This document shows positions 1 through 13,193 of a stretch of 64,000 bases of DNA, in pieces. The notes under the pieces were generated by a model. The model worked only from the letters and a program-made list of their open reading frames with translations. It searched no databases and was not told where the DNA came from. The position numbers and the translations under genes were made by a program. The stretch is from Actinocatenispora sera (GTDB lineage Bacteria; Actinomycetota; Actinomycetes; Mycobacteriales; Micromonosporaceae), in NCBI RefSeq assembly GCF_018324685.1, contig NZ_AP023354.1, positions 2,666,001 to 2,730,000 of the forward strand, read 5' to 3'. The first letter of the stretch is position 1. Every line of letters starts with the position of its first letter.

Positions 1-66
1 CGCCGGCGCGGGGCCGGCCGGGTGATCGACGGGCTGTGGTCGGCGTCATGGGTGCACAGTACCTCG

Positions 67-108
67 AATTGCGCTACCTTGGGTATCGAAACAAAAGGTA
101 GCGAAATT
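67..108. promoter_or_regulatory. Inverted repeat upstream of the serine hydrolase gene, possible operator
   Basis: Two 14-base arms, 67-80 and 95-108, pair with one mismatch (core CGCTACCTT / AAGGTAGCG) around a 14-base spacer. The right arm ends just before the ribosome binding site of the gene starting at 119. The AT content is higher than in the surrounding DNA. A dyad in this place fits a repressor operator, but no regulator gene lies next to it in the window. Bases 1-66 hold no gene I can support. Confidence 0.45.
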
Positions 109-118
109 AGGGGGAGAC

Positions 119-1285
119 ATGATCGAGCCGCGGAGCGGTCCCGGTGCGGGCGCAGCGTCCACGGGCGTCGCGCTGCAGGCCGCTCTGGACGACGTGCACC
201 GCGCCGGCATGCCCGGCGTGTTCGCCGAGGTACGCGACGGCGACCAGGTGTGGCGCGGCGCCACCGGGGTCGCCGACCTCGACACCGGCCGCCCGGCCGG
301 CCCCGAGCTGCGCCACCGGGTCGGCAGCATCACCAAGACCTTCACCGCCGCGGCGGTGCTCCAGCAGGTCGAGCAGGGGCAGATCGGCCTGGACACCCCG
401 ATCGGCCACTACCTGCCGCGGCTGGTCCCCGGCTCCCGCGGCGAGGCGATCACGGTGCGGATGCTGCTCGGCCACACCAGCGGCCTGCGCGACTACCTGC
501 CCTCGGCGTACCCGTCGCTGCGGGGCTTCCCGACGATCGGCGAGACGACCCCGGCCAGCCTGGACGAGCACCGGTTCACCCGGTTCGACCCGGTCGAGCT
601 GATCGGGATGGGTGTCGCGGCGCCGCCGGTGGGTGCCCCGGACGGCGCGCCCGGCGTGTACTCCAACACCAACTACCTGCTGCTGTGCCAGCTGCTCGGG
701 CACGTCACCGGCAGCAGCGCCGAGCGGTACATCACCGAGCAGGTCATCGAGCGTGCCGGGCTGCGCGACACCGTACTGCCGACCGGGAGCGAGATCGACG
801 GGCCGCACTCGAGGCTCTACGAGTCCTGGTTCGGCATGATCGACCCGCCCCGCGACTACAGCGTGTTCGACATGTCCTGGGTCGGGCCGGCCGCGTCGCT
901 GATCTCCACGATGGCCGACCTGAACCGGTTCTTCGGGCTGCTGCTCGCCGGCGAGATCGTCGCTCCGTCCTCGCTGGCGCAGATGCAGCGCACCGGCCCG
1001 GTGATCTCCTTCGAGGGCACGACGATCCAGTACGGGCTGGGCCTGCACCGCGTCGAGCTGCCCGGCCACGGCACGTTCTGGGGTCACGACGGTTCGGTCT
1101 GGGGCGGCGGCGCGATCTCGCTGCACCGCGCCGACGGCGGCCGGCAGCTGTCGATCGGGATCAACCTGATGCGCCCCAACGGGCTCGACGAGCACGGCCG
1201 CCCCCGGCACCATCCGCTCGACGACGCGCTGCCCGCCCTGTACCACCTGGCGATGGCCGGTGTCCCGGCCCCGACGGCGGCCTGA
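119..1285 (+). CDS. Serine hydrolase, class C beta-lactamase / DD-peptidase fold
   Basis: The 388-residue protein has the motifs of the beta-lactamase-related serine hydrolase family. SITK near residue 64 is the SxxK box with the acylating Ser and general-base Lys. YSNTNY near residue 180 is the YxN box. A Gly-rich segment, WGHDGSVWGGG, near residue 320 stands at the KTG-like position (HxG form). ATG 119 follows GGGGGAGAC, a good ribosome binding site. No clear signal peptide is visible, so the protein is probably cytoplasmic. Family members include esterases, D-amino-acid amidases and penicillin-binding-like proteins, and the substrate cannot be read from the sequence. It lies at the left edge of the cluster; membership is not established. 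Confidence 0.85.
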   Translation: MIEPRSGPGAGAASTGVALQAALDDVHRAGMPGVFAEVRDGDQVWRGATGVADLDTGRPAGPELRHRVGSITKTFTAAAVLQQVEQGQIGLDTPIGHYLPRLVPGSRGEAITVRMLLGHTSGLRDYLPSAYPSLRGFPTIGETTPASLDEHRFTRFDPVELIGMGVAAPPVGAPDGAPGVYSNTNYLLLCQLLGHVTGSSAERYITEQVIERAGLRDTVLPTGSEIDGPHSRLYESWFGMIDPPRDYSVFDMSWVGPAASLISTMADLNRFFGLLLAGEIVAPSSLAQMQRTGPVISFEGTTIQYGLGLHRVELPGHGTFWGHDGSVWGGGAISLHRADGGRQLSIGINLMRPNGLDEHGRPRHHPLDDALPALYHLAMAGVPAPTAA

Positions 1286-1413
1286 TCCGCCGGCCGAGAT
1301 GCCTTGCGGGTCCGGCGATTGCCCCGTTTCGGGCCGGCCCGGACGCACGGGGCTGCCCCGCGGTGGCCAACGCCGCTACCGTGTGGGCACCGTCGGGCAT
1401 TCGGGGAGGGCGC

Positions 1414-2751
1414 ATGGTGGACCGGACCAGCCGCGAGATCGATCGCCGACACGTGTTCTACCCGTGGGCCGCGCAGGCGCGCATCGAGCCGGTCGTGGTG
1501 ACCGGCGGTGCCGGCGCCCGGTTCACCGACGACACCGGCACCAGCTACCTGGACTTCGCCTCGCAGCTGGTGCACGCCAACCTCGGGCTGCAGCATCCGC
1601 GGCTGGTGGCCGCGGTGCACCGGCAGGCCGACCGGCTGTGCACGGTGTCGCCCAACCACGCCACCGACGTCAAGGCCGAGGCGGCGCGGCTGATCGCCGC
1701 GCACGCGCCGGGCGATCTGGACACCGTCTTCTTCACCACCGGCGGCGCCGAGGCGGTGGAGAACGCGATCCGGCTGGCCCGGCTGCACAGCGGGCGGCAC
1801 AAGATCCTCGCCGCGTACCGCTCGTACCACGGGGCGACGGCCGGCGCGGTCACCGCCACCGGCGAGCCGCGGCGCTGGGCCAGCGAGCCCGGCATCCCCG
1901 GCGTGGTGCACTTCTTCGGCCCGTACCTCTACCGCTCGGCGTTCCACGCCGCTACCGAGGCGCAGGAGCGGGACCGGGCGCTGGAGCACCTGGAGCAGGT
2001 GATCTGCTTCGAGGGGCCCGACCAGGTGGCCGCCATCCTGCTGGAGCCGGTGGTCGGCACCAACGGCGTGCTGGTCCCGCCGGACGGCTACCTGGCCGGC
2101 GTCCGGGAACTGTGCGACCGGTACGGGATCCTGCTGATCGCCGACGAGGTGATGGTCGGGTTCGGCCGGGTCGGCGAGTGGTTCGCGGTCGACGCCTGGA
2201 ACGTCGTGCCCGACCTGCTGACCTTCGCCAAGGGCGTCAACTCCGGGTACGTACCGCTCGGCGGGGTGCTGCTGTCACCGGCGATCGCGGGCAGCTTCGC
2301 CGACCACGCGTACCCGGGCGGCCTGACGTACTCCGGGCATCCGCTGGCGTGTGCGGTGGCCGCCGAGTCGGTCCGGGTCTTCGAGGACGACGACATCCCC
2401 GCCAGGGCCCGGCAGCTGGGCGAGACCGTCGTGGCGCCGGCGCTGGCGAAGATCGCCGCGGCCCACCCGTCGGTCGGCGAGGTGCGCGGGCGCGGGCTGT
2501 TCTGGGCGATCGAGCTGGTCACCGACCGGGACAGCCGGCGGATGCTGGTGCCGTACAACGCGTCCGGCCCGGCCGCGGAGCCGATGGTGCGGGTGCTCGC
2601 GGCCTGCAAGCGGCGCGGGGTGTGGCCGTTCACCCACTTCAACCGGGTGCAGCTGGCGCCGCCGCTGATCATCGACGAGTCCGACCTGGCCGAGGGGCTG
2701 GCCGCGGTCGACGAGGCGCTGGCGGTGGCCGACGAGTATGTGACCGGGTGA
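1414..2751 (+). CDS. Class III pyridoxal-phosphate aminotransferase
   Basis: The 445-residue protein is a fold-type I, class III (omega) aminotransferase. TGGAEAVENAIRLAR near residues 111-125 and SYHGATAGA near 137 are cofactor phosphate-binding segments. ADEVMVGFGR near 244 carries the Asp that contacts the pyridine nitrogen, and TFAKGVNSGY near 270 has the Schiff-base Lys. The second half, with YPGGLTYSGHPLACA, resembles the taurine-pyruvate and beta-alanine aminotransferase branch, which acts on terminal or beta amines. ATG 1414 follows GGGGAGGG at 1403-1410; the reading frame stays open upstream to about position 22, but that part is non-coding. It may aminate a beta-keto or aldehyde intermediate of the nearby NRPS/PKS pathway, or interconvert beta-alanine and malonic semialdehyde; that role is inferred from context. 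Confidence 0.88.
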   Translation: MVDRTSREIDRRHVFYPWAAQARIEPVVVTGGAGARFTDDTGTSYLDFASQLVHANLGLQHPRLVAAVHRQADRLCTVSPNHATDVKAEAARLIAAHAPGDLDTVFFTTGGAEAVENAIRLARLHSGRHKILAAYRSYHGATAGAVTATGEPRRWASEPGIPGVVHFFGPYLYRSAFHAATEAQERDRALEHLEQVICFEGPDQVAAILLEPVVGTNGVLVPPDGYLAGVRELCDRYGILLIADEVMVGFGRVGEWFAVDAWNVVPDLLTFAKGVNSGYVPLGGVLLSPAIAGSFADHAYPGGLTYSGHPLACAVAAESVRVFEDDDIPARARQLGETVVAPALAKIAAAHPSVGEVRGRGLFWAIELVTDRDSRRMLVPYNASGPAAEPMVRVLAACKRRGVWPFTHFNRVQLAPPLIIDESDLAEGLAAVDEALAVADEYVTG

Positions 2752-2839
2752 CTCCGCCGCGCCCGAGGGGAAGCGACCCGCTCGCTCGCGGCGAGAGAAG
2801 GCCGGATGACCGACCCTCGGTCCGGCGGGAGAAGGCCCG

Positions 2840-2881
2840 ATGACCGACGACGTGCCTGCCGCTGAGGAGGAGACCGGGTGA
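2840..2881 (+). other. Possible 13-codon leader ORF overlapping the next start codon
   Basis: ATG 2840 opens a 13-codon frame whose TGA (2879-2881) overlaps the GTG start (2878) of the oxidoreductase as GTGA. Its last codons, GAG GAG GAG, provide the ribosome binding site for that gene. A second near-copy of the start context (GAGAAGGCC, one variable base, then GATGACCGAC) lies 34 bases upstream at about 2795-2814. Translational coupling is possible. It may equally be a chance result of a small duplication, as the frame has no independent evidence of translation. Confidence 0.25.
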
Positions 2882-4068
2882 CTGACACGTTGCTGGTTCT
2901 CGGTACCGGTTCGCTGGCGGGTCAGGTGTGCGGTTCGATCGCCGTGCTCGCACCGGAACCGCTGCGGCTGGTGCTGGTCGGCCGCGACCCGGGCCGGGCC
3001 GCCCGGCTCGGCTACCTGACCGCCACCCGCGCGCGGCTCGCCGGTCGTCCGGTGACCGTGCAGGTCGAGGTCGCCGACGCCACCGACCGGGCGGCGCTGG
3101 ACCGGCTGGTCACCCGGTACCGGCCGGTCGGCGTCGCCTCGATCACCTCGCCGCAGTCGCCGTGGGAGCCGCAGCGCGCCCGGTCGGCCTGGACGGATCT
3201 GCTGGCGGACGCCGGGTTCGCGGTCACCCTGCCGTTCCAGGCGGTGATCGCCGCGCGCGTCGCCGAGGTACTCGCCGAGCGCGGCGGCTGGCTGATCAAC
3301 GCGAGCCTGCCCGATGCGGTGAACCCGCTGCTCGCCGCGCGCGGTCCGGCGCCGTTGTGCGGCGTCGGCAACGTCGGCATCCTCGCCGCCTCGCTCGCCG
3401 CGACCCTGCCGGCCGGCGCGCCGCTGCGCGTGGTCGGGCACCACTGGCACCTGCACCGGCCGGACGACCCGACCGCCGAGGCGCGGGCATTCGTTGGTAC
3501 CGAGGAGATCCCGGACGTCTCGGCCCGGCTCGCCGGTCAGCGCGGCACCCCACGGGAGACGCTCAACCAGGTCACCGGACTCGCCTCGGCCCGGGTACTG
3601 CTGGGCCTGCTCGGCACCGGCCCGGCGGCCGACAGCGTGCCCGACCGGCCGGGGCTGCCCGGTGGTGCTGCGGCGAGCGTGCCCGGACCGCTGGGGTCGC
3701 CGGGTAGGGATGCGGCGGGTGTGCCCGGCCCGACGGGGTTGCCGGGTGGTGACGCGGCGAGCGTGCCCGGACCGCTGGGGCTGCCGGGCGGCTATCCGGT
3801 ACGGCTGGGGCGCGGCAGTGTCGCCCTCGACCTGCCGCCCGCGCTGGACCGGGCCACCGCCGTCGCCCTCAACGAGGACTGGAGCCGCCGCGACGGCGTC
3901 TGGGTCGACGGCTCCCGGGTGGTGTACGGCCAGCGCATCGCCGCCGCGCTGGCCGAGCACGCCCAGGACCTCGGTGCCGGCTTCCCGGCCGCCGCCCTCG
4001 ACGACGCGTACACCGCCCTGTCTACTCTCCGCAGCACCCTCCGCGCCCGACCGCCACGCGACGGCTGA
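2878..4068 (+). CDS. NAD(P)-binding Rossmann-fold oxidoreductase with a four-copy Gly/Pro repeat insert
   Basis: The 396-residue protein starts at GTG after GAGGAGGAG. LGTGSLAG at residues 8-15 is a dinucleotide-binding Gly loop, and VGRDPGRAARLGYL follows beta-2. Further conserved-looking segments are NASLPDAVNPLL near 141-152 and CGVGNVGILAAS near 161-172. I do not recognise the exact family; saccharopine-dehydrogenase-like or NmrA-like proteins are the nearest types. Residues 254-309 are four imperfect 14-residue repeats of the form VPGPxGLPGGxAAS, a low-complexity insert between two ordinary parts of the enzyme. It sits 126 bases after the aminotransferase on the same strand, so the two may be co-transcribed and act on the same carbonyl/amine chemistry. 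Confidence 0.7.
   Translation: MTDTLLVLGTGSLAGQVCGSIAVLAPEPLRLVLVGRDPGRAARLGYLTATRARLAGRPVTVQVEVADATDRAALDRLVTRYRPVGVASITSPQSPWEPQRARSAWTDLLADAGFAVTLPFQAVIAARVAEVLAERGGWLINASLPDAVNPLLAARGPAPLCGVGNVGILAASLAATLPAGAPLRVVGHHWHLHRPDDPTAEARAFVGTEEIPDVSARLAGQRGTPRETLNQVTGLASARVLLGLLGTGPAADSVPDRPGLPGGAAASVPGPLGSPGRDAAGVPGPTGLPGGDAASVPGPLGLPGGYPVRLGRGSVALDLPPALDRATAVALNEDWSRRDGVWVDGSRVVYGQRIAAALAEHAQDLGAGFPAAALDDAYTALSTLRSTLRARPPRDG
3637..3804 (+). repeat. Four in-frame 42-bp repeats inside the Rossmann oxidoreductase gene
   Basis: Four consecutive 42-base units each encode 14 residues (VPDRPGLPGGAAAS, VPGPLGSPGRDAAG, VPGPTGLPGGDAAS, VPGPLGLPGGYPVR). Units 2 and 4 share the stretch GTGCCCGGACCGCTGGGG. 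The length is a multiple of three, so the reading frame is kept. This looks like a recent coding minisatellite forming a flexible linker; copy number may vary between strains. Confidence 0.85.
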
Positions 4069-4195
4069 GCCGCCCCCGTACGGCCGGTCTGGTGCCCAGC
4101 CGGGCTGACCGGCCCGCCGTCTCGCGCTCGGTCGACCTGTCGCGGGCAGCCGGCACGAAGCGCCTAGCGAGAACGCCCGCGTACAGCCGTGCAGG

Positions 4196-4240
4196 CCCGG
4201 CCGGGAGCGCCCGGTTCGGCGCCGGACGCTCCCGGCCGGG
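4196..4240. terminator. Strong hairpin between convergent genes
   Basis: Arms 4196-4214 and 4222-4240 form a 19-base-pair stem with one mismatch (14 perfect outer pairs) around a 7-base loop. It sits between the convergent Rossmann oxidoreductase (ends 4068) and ATP-grasp gene (stop at 4244) and can act in both directions. There is no T-tract, as is common for actinomycete terminators. Confidence 0.75.
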
Positions 4241-4243
4241 GCG

Positions 4244-5554
4244 CTACGGCTCGACGACGAGGTGGATGGTGTCGGCGAGTTCGCGGTAGGTCTGGGACAG
4301 TTCGGCGCGGGTCTCCAGCCCGGCGACCAGGAAGTTGATCGGGAACGTCTCGTAGCTGTGGTCGAGGTGTTCGCCGATGGCGGTGGCGACCACGGTGCTG
4401 ATCACGTCCGGATGGTCGCGCGCCTCGTCCAGGCCCTCGATCGCCACCAGCCGGCCGGACTCGGCACCGAACACGGTCAGCGTCGCGAGCGGCGGCGGCA
4501 GCGTCGGCGCCGCCCGCTGCGGCCGCGGCCCACCGGTGGCGAGCGCGATCAGCTCGGCGCGCGGATCGACGCCGGTCGCCACCGCGGTCAGCGGGCCGAT
4601 CAGCTGGCCGCCACCGCGGCCGGCATTGACCTCGACGACGGTCGGACCGAGCCGTGGATCGTCGTACAGCTCGACGTGTGCCAGCGTGCGGTCGAGCCCG
4701 AGCGCCCGCGCCGCGGCCGCCGCGGTGCCGGCCAGCGCGGTGACCCGGTCGGCGGTCAGGTCCAGTGGTGGCCAACAGAAGCCGCACTCGAAGTGGTCCC
4801 CGTCGACCAGGAACTTGTCCAGCACCAGCACCGGCTCCGGCTCGCCGTCGCGCAGCACCAGCTCGACGCTGTACTCCCGGCCGGTCAGCATCGACTCGAC
4901 CAGGAACACCCGGGTCGGGTCCAGCCGCGTCTCGGTGTCCGGGTCGACCAGCTTCCGGTCGTACATGCCACCCAGCGCGCCGGGTGACGCCGCGGCAAGC
5001 TCCCGGTACGCGGTGGCCAGGCCGGCGACGTCCGACACCCGGCGCACCAGGTTGCTGCCGCTGCCGTTGACCGGCTTCACCACCGCCGGCAACCCGACCC
5101 GTTCGGCCACCGCGGCCGCCGCCTCGGCGGAGTCGAGCAGCGCGAACCGCGGGCCGGCGAGGCCCGCGGCGGCCAGCGCGCGCCGTGCCGCGTACTTGTG
5201 TCGCGCCCGGGCCAGCGCGTCGGGCGGCGCGGCCGGCAGGCCGAGCAGCGCGGCCGCGGCCGCCGCCGCGACGATGGTGCCGTCGTGTACCGACAGGACG
5301 GCCGCCGGGACACCGCCGCACAGCGCGGTCGCGGCGTCGGCCAGCGCCTGCGGATCGGTCGGATCGTCGATCTGGCACAACTTCTCCAGCTGCGGCCGCA
5401 GCCGCGCCACCACATCGGGCGCCGCGGCCCGCCCCAGTACCGCCATCGGTGCCCATCCCGCGTCGCGTACCGCCTCGGGCAACATCGAGATTCCGGGACC
5501 GTGACTGGAAACCAACACCACACCTCGCGTCTGCGAGGACGAGAACCCCTCCAC
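4244..5554 (-). CDS. ATP-grasp ligase, amino-acid ligase-like
   Basis: The 436-residue protein carries an ATP-grasp fold. VVKPVNGSGSNL near 150-165 holds the ATP-binding Lys and Gly-rich loop, EYSVELVL is the central beta strand, and VEVNAGRGGGQLIGPL near 305-320 holds the metal- and phosphate-binding Glu/Asn. Related ATP-grasp enzymes join a carboxylate to an amine through an acyl phosphate (L-amino-acid ligases of the BacD type, or carboxylate-amine ligases in secondary metabolism). GTG 5554 is preceded by GGAGG; an in-frame ATG at 5641 exists, but the 29 codons between them hold this ribosome binding site and read as non-coding. Beside an NRPS/PKS locus it could form an amide bond outside the assembly line or act in resistance; the substrate is unknown. 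Confidence 0.8.
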   Translation of the reverse strand: MEGFSSSQTRGVVLVSSHGPGISMLPEAVRDAGWAPMAVLGRAAAPDVVARLRPQLEKLCQIDDPTDPQALADAATALCGGVPAAVLSVHDGTIVAAAAAAALLGLPAAPPDALARARHKYAARRALAAAGLAGPRFALLDSAEAAAAVAERVGLPAVVKPVNGSGSNLVRRVSDVAGLATAYRELAAASPGALGGMYDRKLVDPDTETRLDPTRVFLVESMLTGREYSVELVLRDGEPEPVLVLDKFLVDGDHFECGFCWPPLDLTADRVTALAGTAAAAARALGLDRTLAHVELYDDPRLGPTVVEVNAGRGGGQLIGPLTAVATGVDPRAELIALATGGPRPQRAAPTLPPPLATLTVFGAESGRLVAIEGLDEARDHPDVISTVVATAIGEHLDHSYETFPINFLVAGLETRAELSQTYRELADTIHLVVEP

Positions 5555-5919
5555 AGGGCAGCCTCCGATCGCTCCTTCGAGCACACGTGTCGGACCGCGC
5601 CGTTCGTCGCGTCGTTCGCTGGTCCAGATCCGCTGCGCCACACGGCATCGCCAGCGTCCAGGCGTGCGTCGTCTCGCGGTGGTACACCCGCTCGCCGTCC
5701 CGGGAGGGTGTGACCCGCTTTCACGCTAGGGGCTGCGTCGTGGGAGAAATCCCGGAAGACGAGCCTTCCCCACGCGGTCCCATGCGTCACCGAGCCCGCG
5801 ACGGCACGATGCGCCGTGCTCGTCGACGACGGTTCGACGCGCCGTGCTCGTCAACGGGTGCGGACGCCGACCCGGCAAGCCGACGACGCACCGACCCGGT
5901 TGGCGTGGGTTGGTGGGCC
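5555..5919. other. 365-bp intergenic region upstream of the ATP-grasp gene
   Basis: No supportable gene lies here; all open frames are high-GC artefacts. The minus strand should contain the ATP-grasp promoter, but I see no convincing -35/-10 pair. A 14-base direct repeat, GCGCCGTGCTCGTC, occurs at 5811-5824 and 5839-5852, a spacing of 28 bases. Confidence 0.5.
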
Positions 5920-6480
5920 TCAGCTCCCGCCGAGGGCACGGACCTCGTCGGCCGCGCGGGCGATCAGGCCGGCCAGGTCGTGCTCGGGCTCGTCGGCCCA
6001 GGAACGGCTGGCGCGCTCGAAGACCGCCATGCCGACCTGTGCGGTCAGCCGCGCGGTCGGGCGAGCGATCCCGCGCTCGGCGAGGGCGTCGGTCAGTGCG
6101 TCGACGAGGCCCGCCGTCTTGGCGTGGGCGCGTTCCTGCAGGGCGGGGGTCACGGCGATCACCTCCGCCCGCTGCCGGGCCACGGCGCGGTTGGCCACGA
6201 TCAGTGGCACGGCGGCCGCGAAGGCCCGGACGACGACCTGCAGCGGGGCCAGGCCGTCCGGTGCGGCGGCGATGGCGTCGACGAGGATGGCGCGCAGCTC
6301 GGCCTCGCCGTCGAAGAGCACCTCGCGCTTGTCGGCGAAGTGGCGAAAGTAGGTGCGCTCGGTCACGTCGGCCCGTGCGGCGATCTGCGCGGTGGTGGTC
6401 TCGTCGTAGCCGCGCTCGCGGTACAGCTCGAGGGCCGCCGCGCGCAGCCGGGCGCGCGCCGGCGATCCGTCTCTGGGCAT
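5920..6480 (-). CDS. TetR-family transcriptional regulator
   Basis: The 186-residue protein has an N-terminal TetR helix-turn-helix: ALELYRERGYDETTTAQIAA near 15-34, then ADVTERTYFRHFADK near 36-50. A helical C-terminal ligand-binding domain of normal length follows, with PLIVANRAVARQRAEVI and a conserved Trp/Glu region at the end. ATG 6480 gives the family-typical N-terminus (MPRDGSPARAR). An upstream in-frame ATG (near 6516) would place the start inside the palindrome shared with the divergent gene. It very likely represses itself and the divergent MDR oxidoreductase through that palindrome; the ligand is not known. Confidence 0.9.
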   Translation of the reverse strand: MPRDGSPARARLRAAALELYRERGYDETTTAQIAARADVTERTYFRHFADKREVLFDGEAELRAILVDAIAAAPDGLAPLQVVVRAFAAAVPLIVANRAVARQRAEVIAVTPALQERAHAKTAGLVDALTDALAERGIARPTARLTAQVGMAVFERASRSWADEPEHDLAGLIARAADEVRALGGS

Positions 6481-6489
6481 GGTCACATC

Positions 6490-6544
6490 GTACGTAGAGT
6501 CGGTCACTGACATTATGGTAGCGTCAGTGACTGACACTACGTAC
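6490..6544. promoter_or_regulatory. 22-bp-arm palindrome between tetR-type gene and MDR oxidoreductase, operator
   Basis: Arms 6490-6511 and 6523-6544 match in 20 of 22 positions around an 11-base spacer. The inner perfect part is GTCACTGAC / GTCAGTGAC and the outer part is GTACGTAG / CTACGTAC. It fills the divergent intergenic region and overlaps any promoter for either gene, the classic arrangement for TetR autoregulation. The nested GTCA(G/C)TGAC boxes suggest room for two dimers. It is AT-richer than the flanking DNA. Confidence 0.8.
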
Positions 6545-6560
6545 CTCGCGAGGAGCCCCC

Positions 6561-7529
6561 ATGAGTCCCGTCCCCGCCACCGCACTGCGCTTTCACGAGT
6601 ACGGCGAACCCGCCGACGTCCTGCGCCAGGACGGCGTCGAGGTCGCCGACCCCGCGCCCGGGCGCGTCCGGGTCCGCGTCGCCGCGGTCGGGCTGAACCC
6701 GGCCGACTGGGAACTCTGCCGCGGATTCCGGGCCGGAAACCTGCCGCGCGGCATCGGCTACGACGTCGCCGGGGTGATCGATGCGGTGGGCGCCGGCGTC
6801 GACGACGTCGCGCTCGGCGACCTCGTCTTCGGTACGGCGGACTTCCTCGGGCAGCCCAGCGCCGGCGCCGCCGACGTCGCGATCCTGACCAGCTGGTACC
6901 AGGTGCCCGACGGGCTCGATCCGGCCCGGGCCGCCGTGCTGCCGATGGCCCTCCAGAGCGCGGTCTGGACCCTCGACGCGATGCAGGTCGAGCCCGGGAC
7001 CACCCTGCTCGTCCACGGCGCGGGTGCGATGGTCGGGTTCGCCGCGGTCCAGATCGCCCTGCGCCGCGGTGCCCGGGTCGTCGCCACCGCCGGACCCGCC
7101 TTCACCCCGGCGCTCACCGCGATGGGTGCTCAGGTCACGCCGTACGGCAGCGGCATGGTCGACCGGGTGCGCGAGCTTGCCGGCGGCCCGGTCGACCTGG
7201 TGTTCGATGCCCCGCCACCGAACCCCGGCTCCATCGCCGAGCTCATCGCCATCGCCGGGGATCCGCGCCGCGTCATGACCATCAGCAACCACGACGAGGC
7301 GCGGCGGCTGGGTGCGCTGGTGAACCTCGACCAGATCACCGCGCCGGCTCCCGCCGCCACGTTCCTGCCCCGGTACGCCGCGCTCGCGGCCGACGGGGAG
7401 TTCACCCTCCCGATCGCGCGGACCTTCCCGCTGGCCGAGTGGCGCGCCGCGGTCGAGCTCAGCATGTCCGGCCGCCCGCACGGCAAGGTCGTGCTGCTAC
7501 CCGGCGCCGGCGTACCCGACGGTTCCTGA
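6561..7529 (+). CDS. NADPH-dependent zinc-independent alcohol dehydrogenase / quinone reductase (MDR family)
   Basis: The 322-residue protein has the two-domain medium-chain dehydrogenase layout. The GroES-like part has AAVGLNPADWELCRG near 45-59 and GIGYDVAGVIDAVGAGV near 65-81. The nucleotide-binding part has LLVHGAGAMVGFAAVQIA near 149-166, the AxxVG loop form typical of quinone oxidoreductases. The Cys/His residues that would bind structural or catalytic zinc are absent, consistent with an NADPH:quinone-reductase-like enzyme. ATG 6561 follows GAGGAG. It is divergent from the TetR gene across the large palindrome, so it is probably induced when TetR binds a reactive small molecule. Confidence 0.88.
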   Translation: MSPVPATALRFHEYGEPADVLRQDGVEVADPAPGRVRVRVAAVGLNPADWELCRGFRAGNLPRGIGYDVAGVIDAVGAGVDDVALGDLVFGTADFLGQPSAGAADVAILTSWYQVPDGLDPARAAVLPMALQSAVWTLDAMQVEPGTTLLVHGAGAMVGFAAVQIALRRGARVVATAGPAFTPALTAMGAQVTPYGSGMVDRVRELAGGPVDLVFDAPPPNPGSIAELIAIAGDPRRVMTISNHDEARRLGALVNLDQITAPAPAATFLPRYAALAADGEFTLPIARTFPLAEWRAAVELSMSGRPHGKVVLLPGAGVPDGS

Positions 7530-7591
7530 CCACGACCCGCCGCACGCAGGGATCGGCGGGCCGGCCCGGCGGAGGCCGAGCGACGGGTGCC

Positions 7592-13120
<5,529 letters not shown>

Positions 13121-13193
13121 CGGCGCTCCTCCCTGCTCGTCGGCCAGCGACCCCACCGGCCGGATCCCCGCCGCCGCAACGGATCCGACGGCA

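Noticed and set aside
22-1413. An N-terminal extension of the aminotransferase back to position 22
   Set aside because: It is an off-frame read through the serine hydrolase; ATG 1414 has an excellent ribosome binding site and the family N-terminus.
5642-5919. A small gene between the ATP-grasp and TetR genes
   Set aside because: Frames in this gap are rich in Arg/Pro/Ser, lack ribosome binding sites and show no domain.
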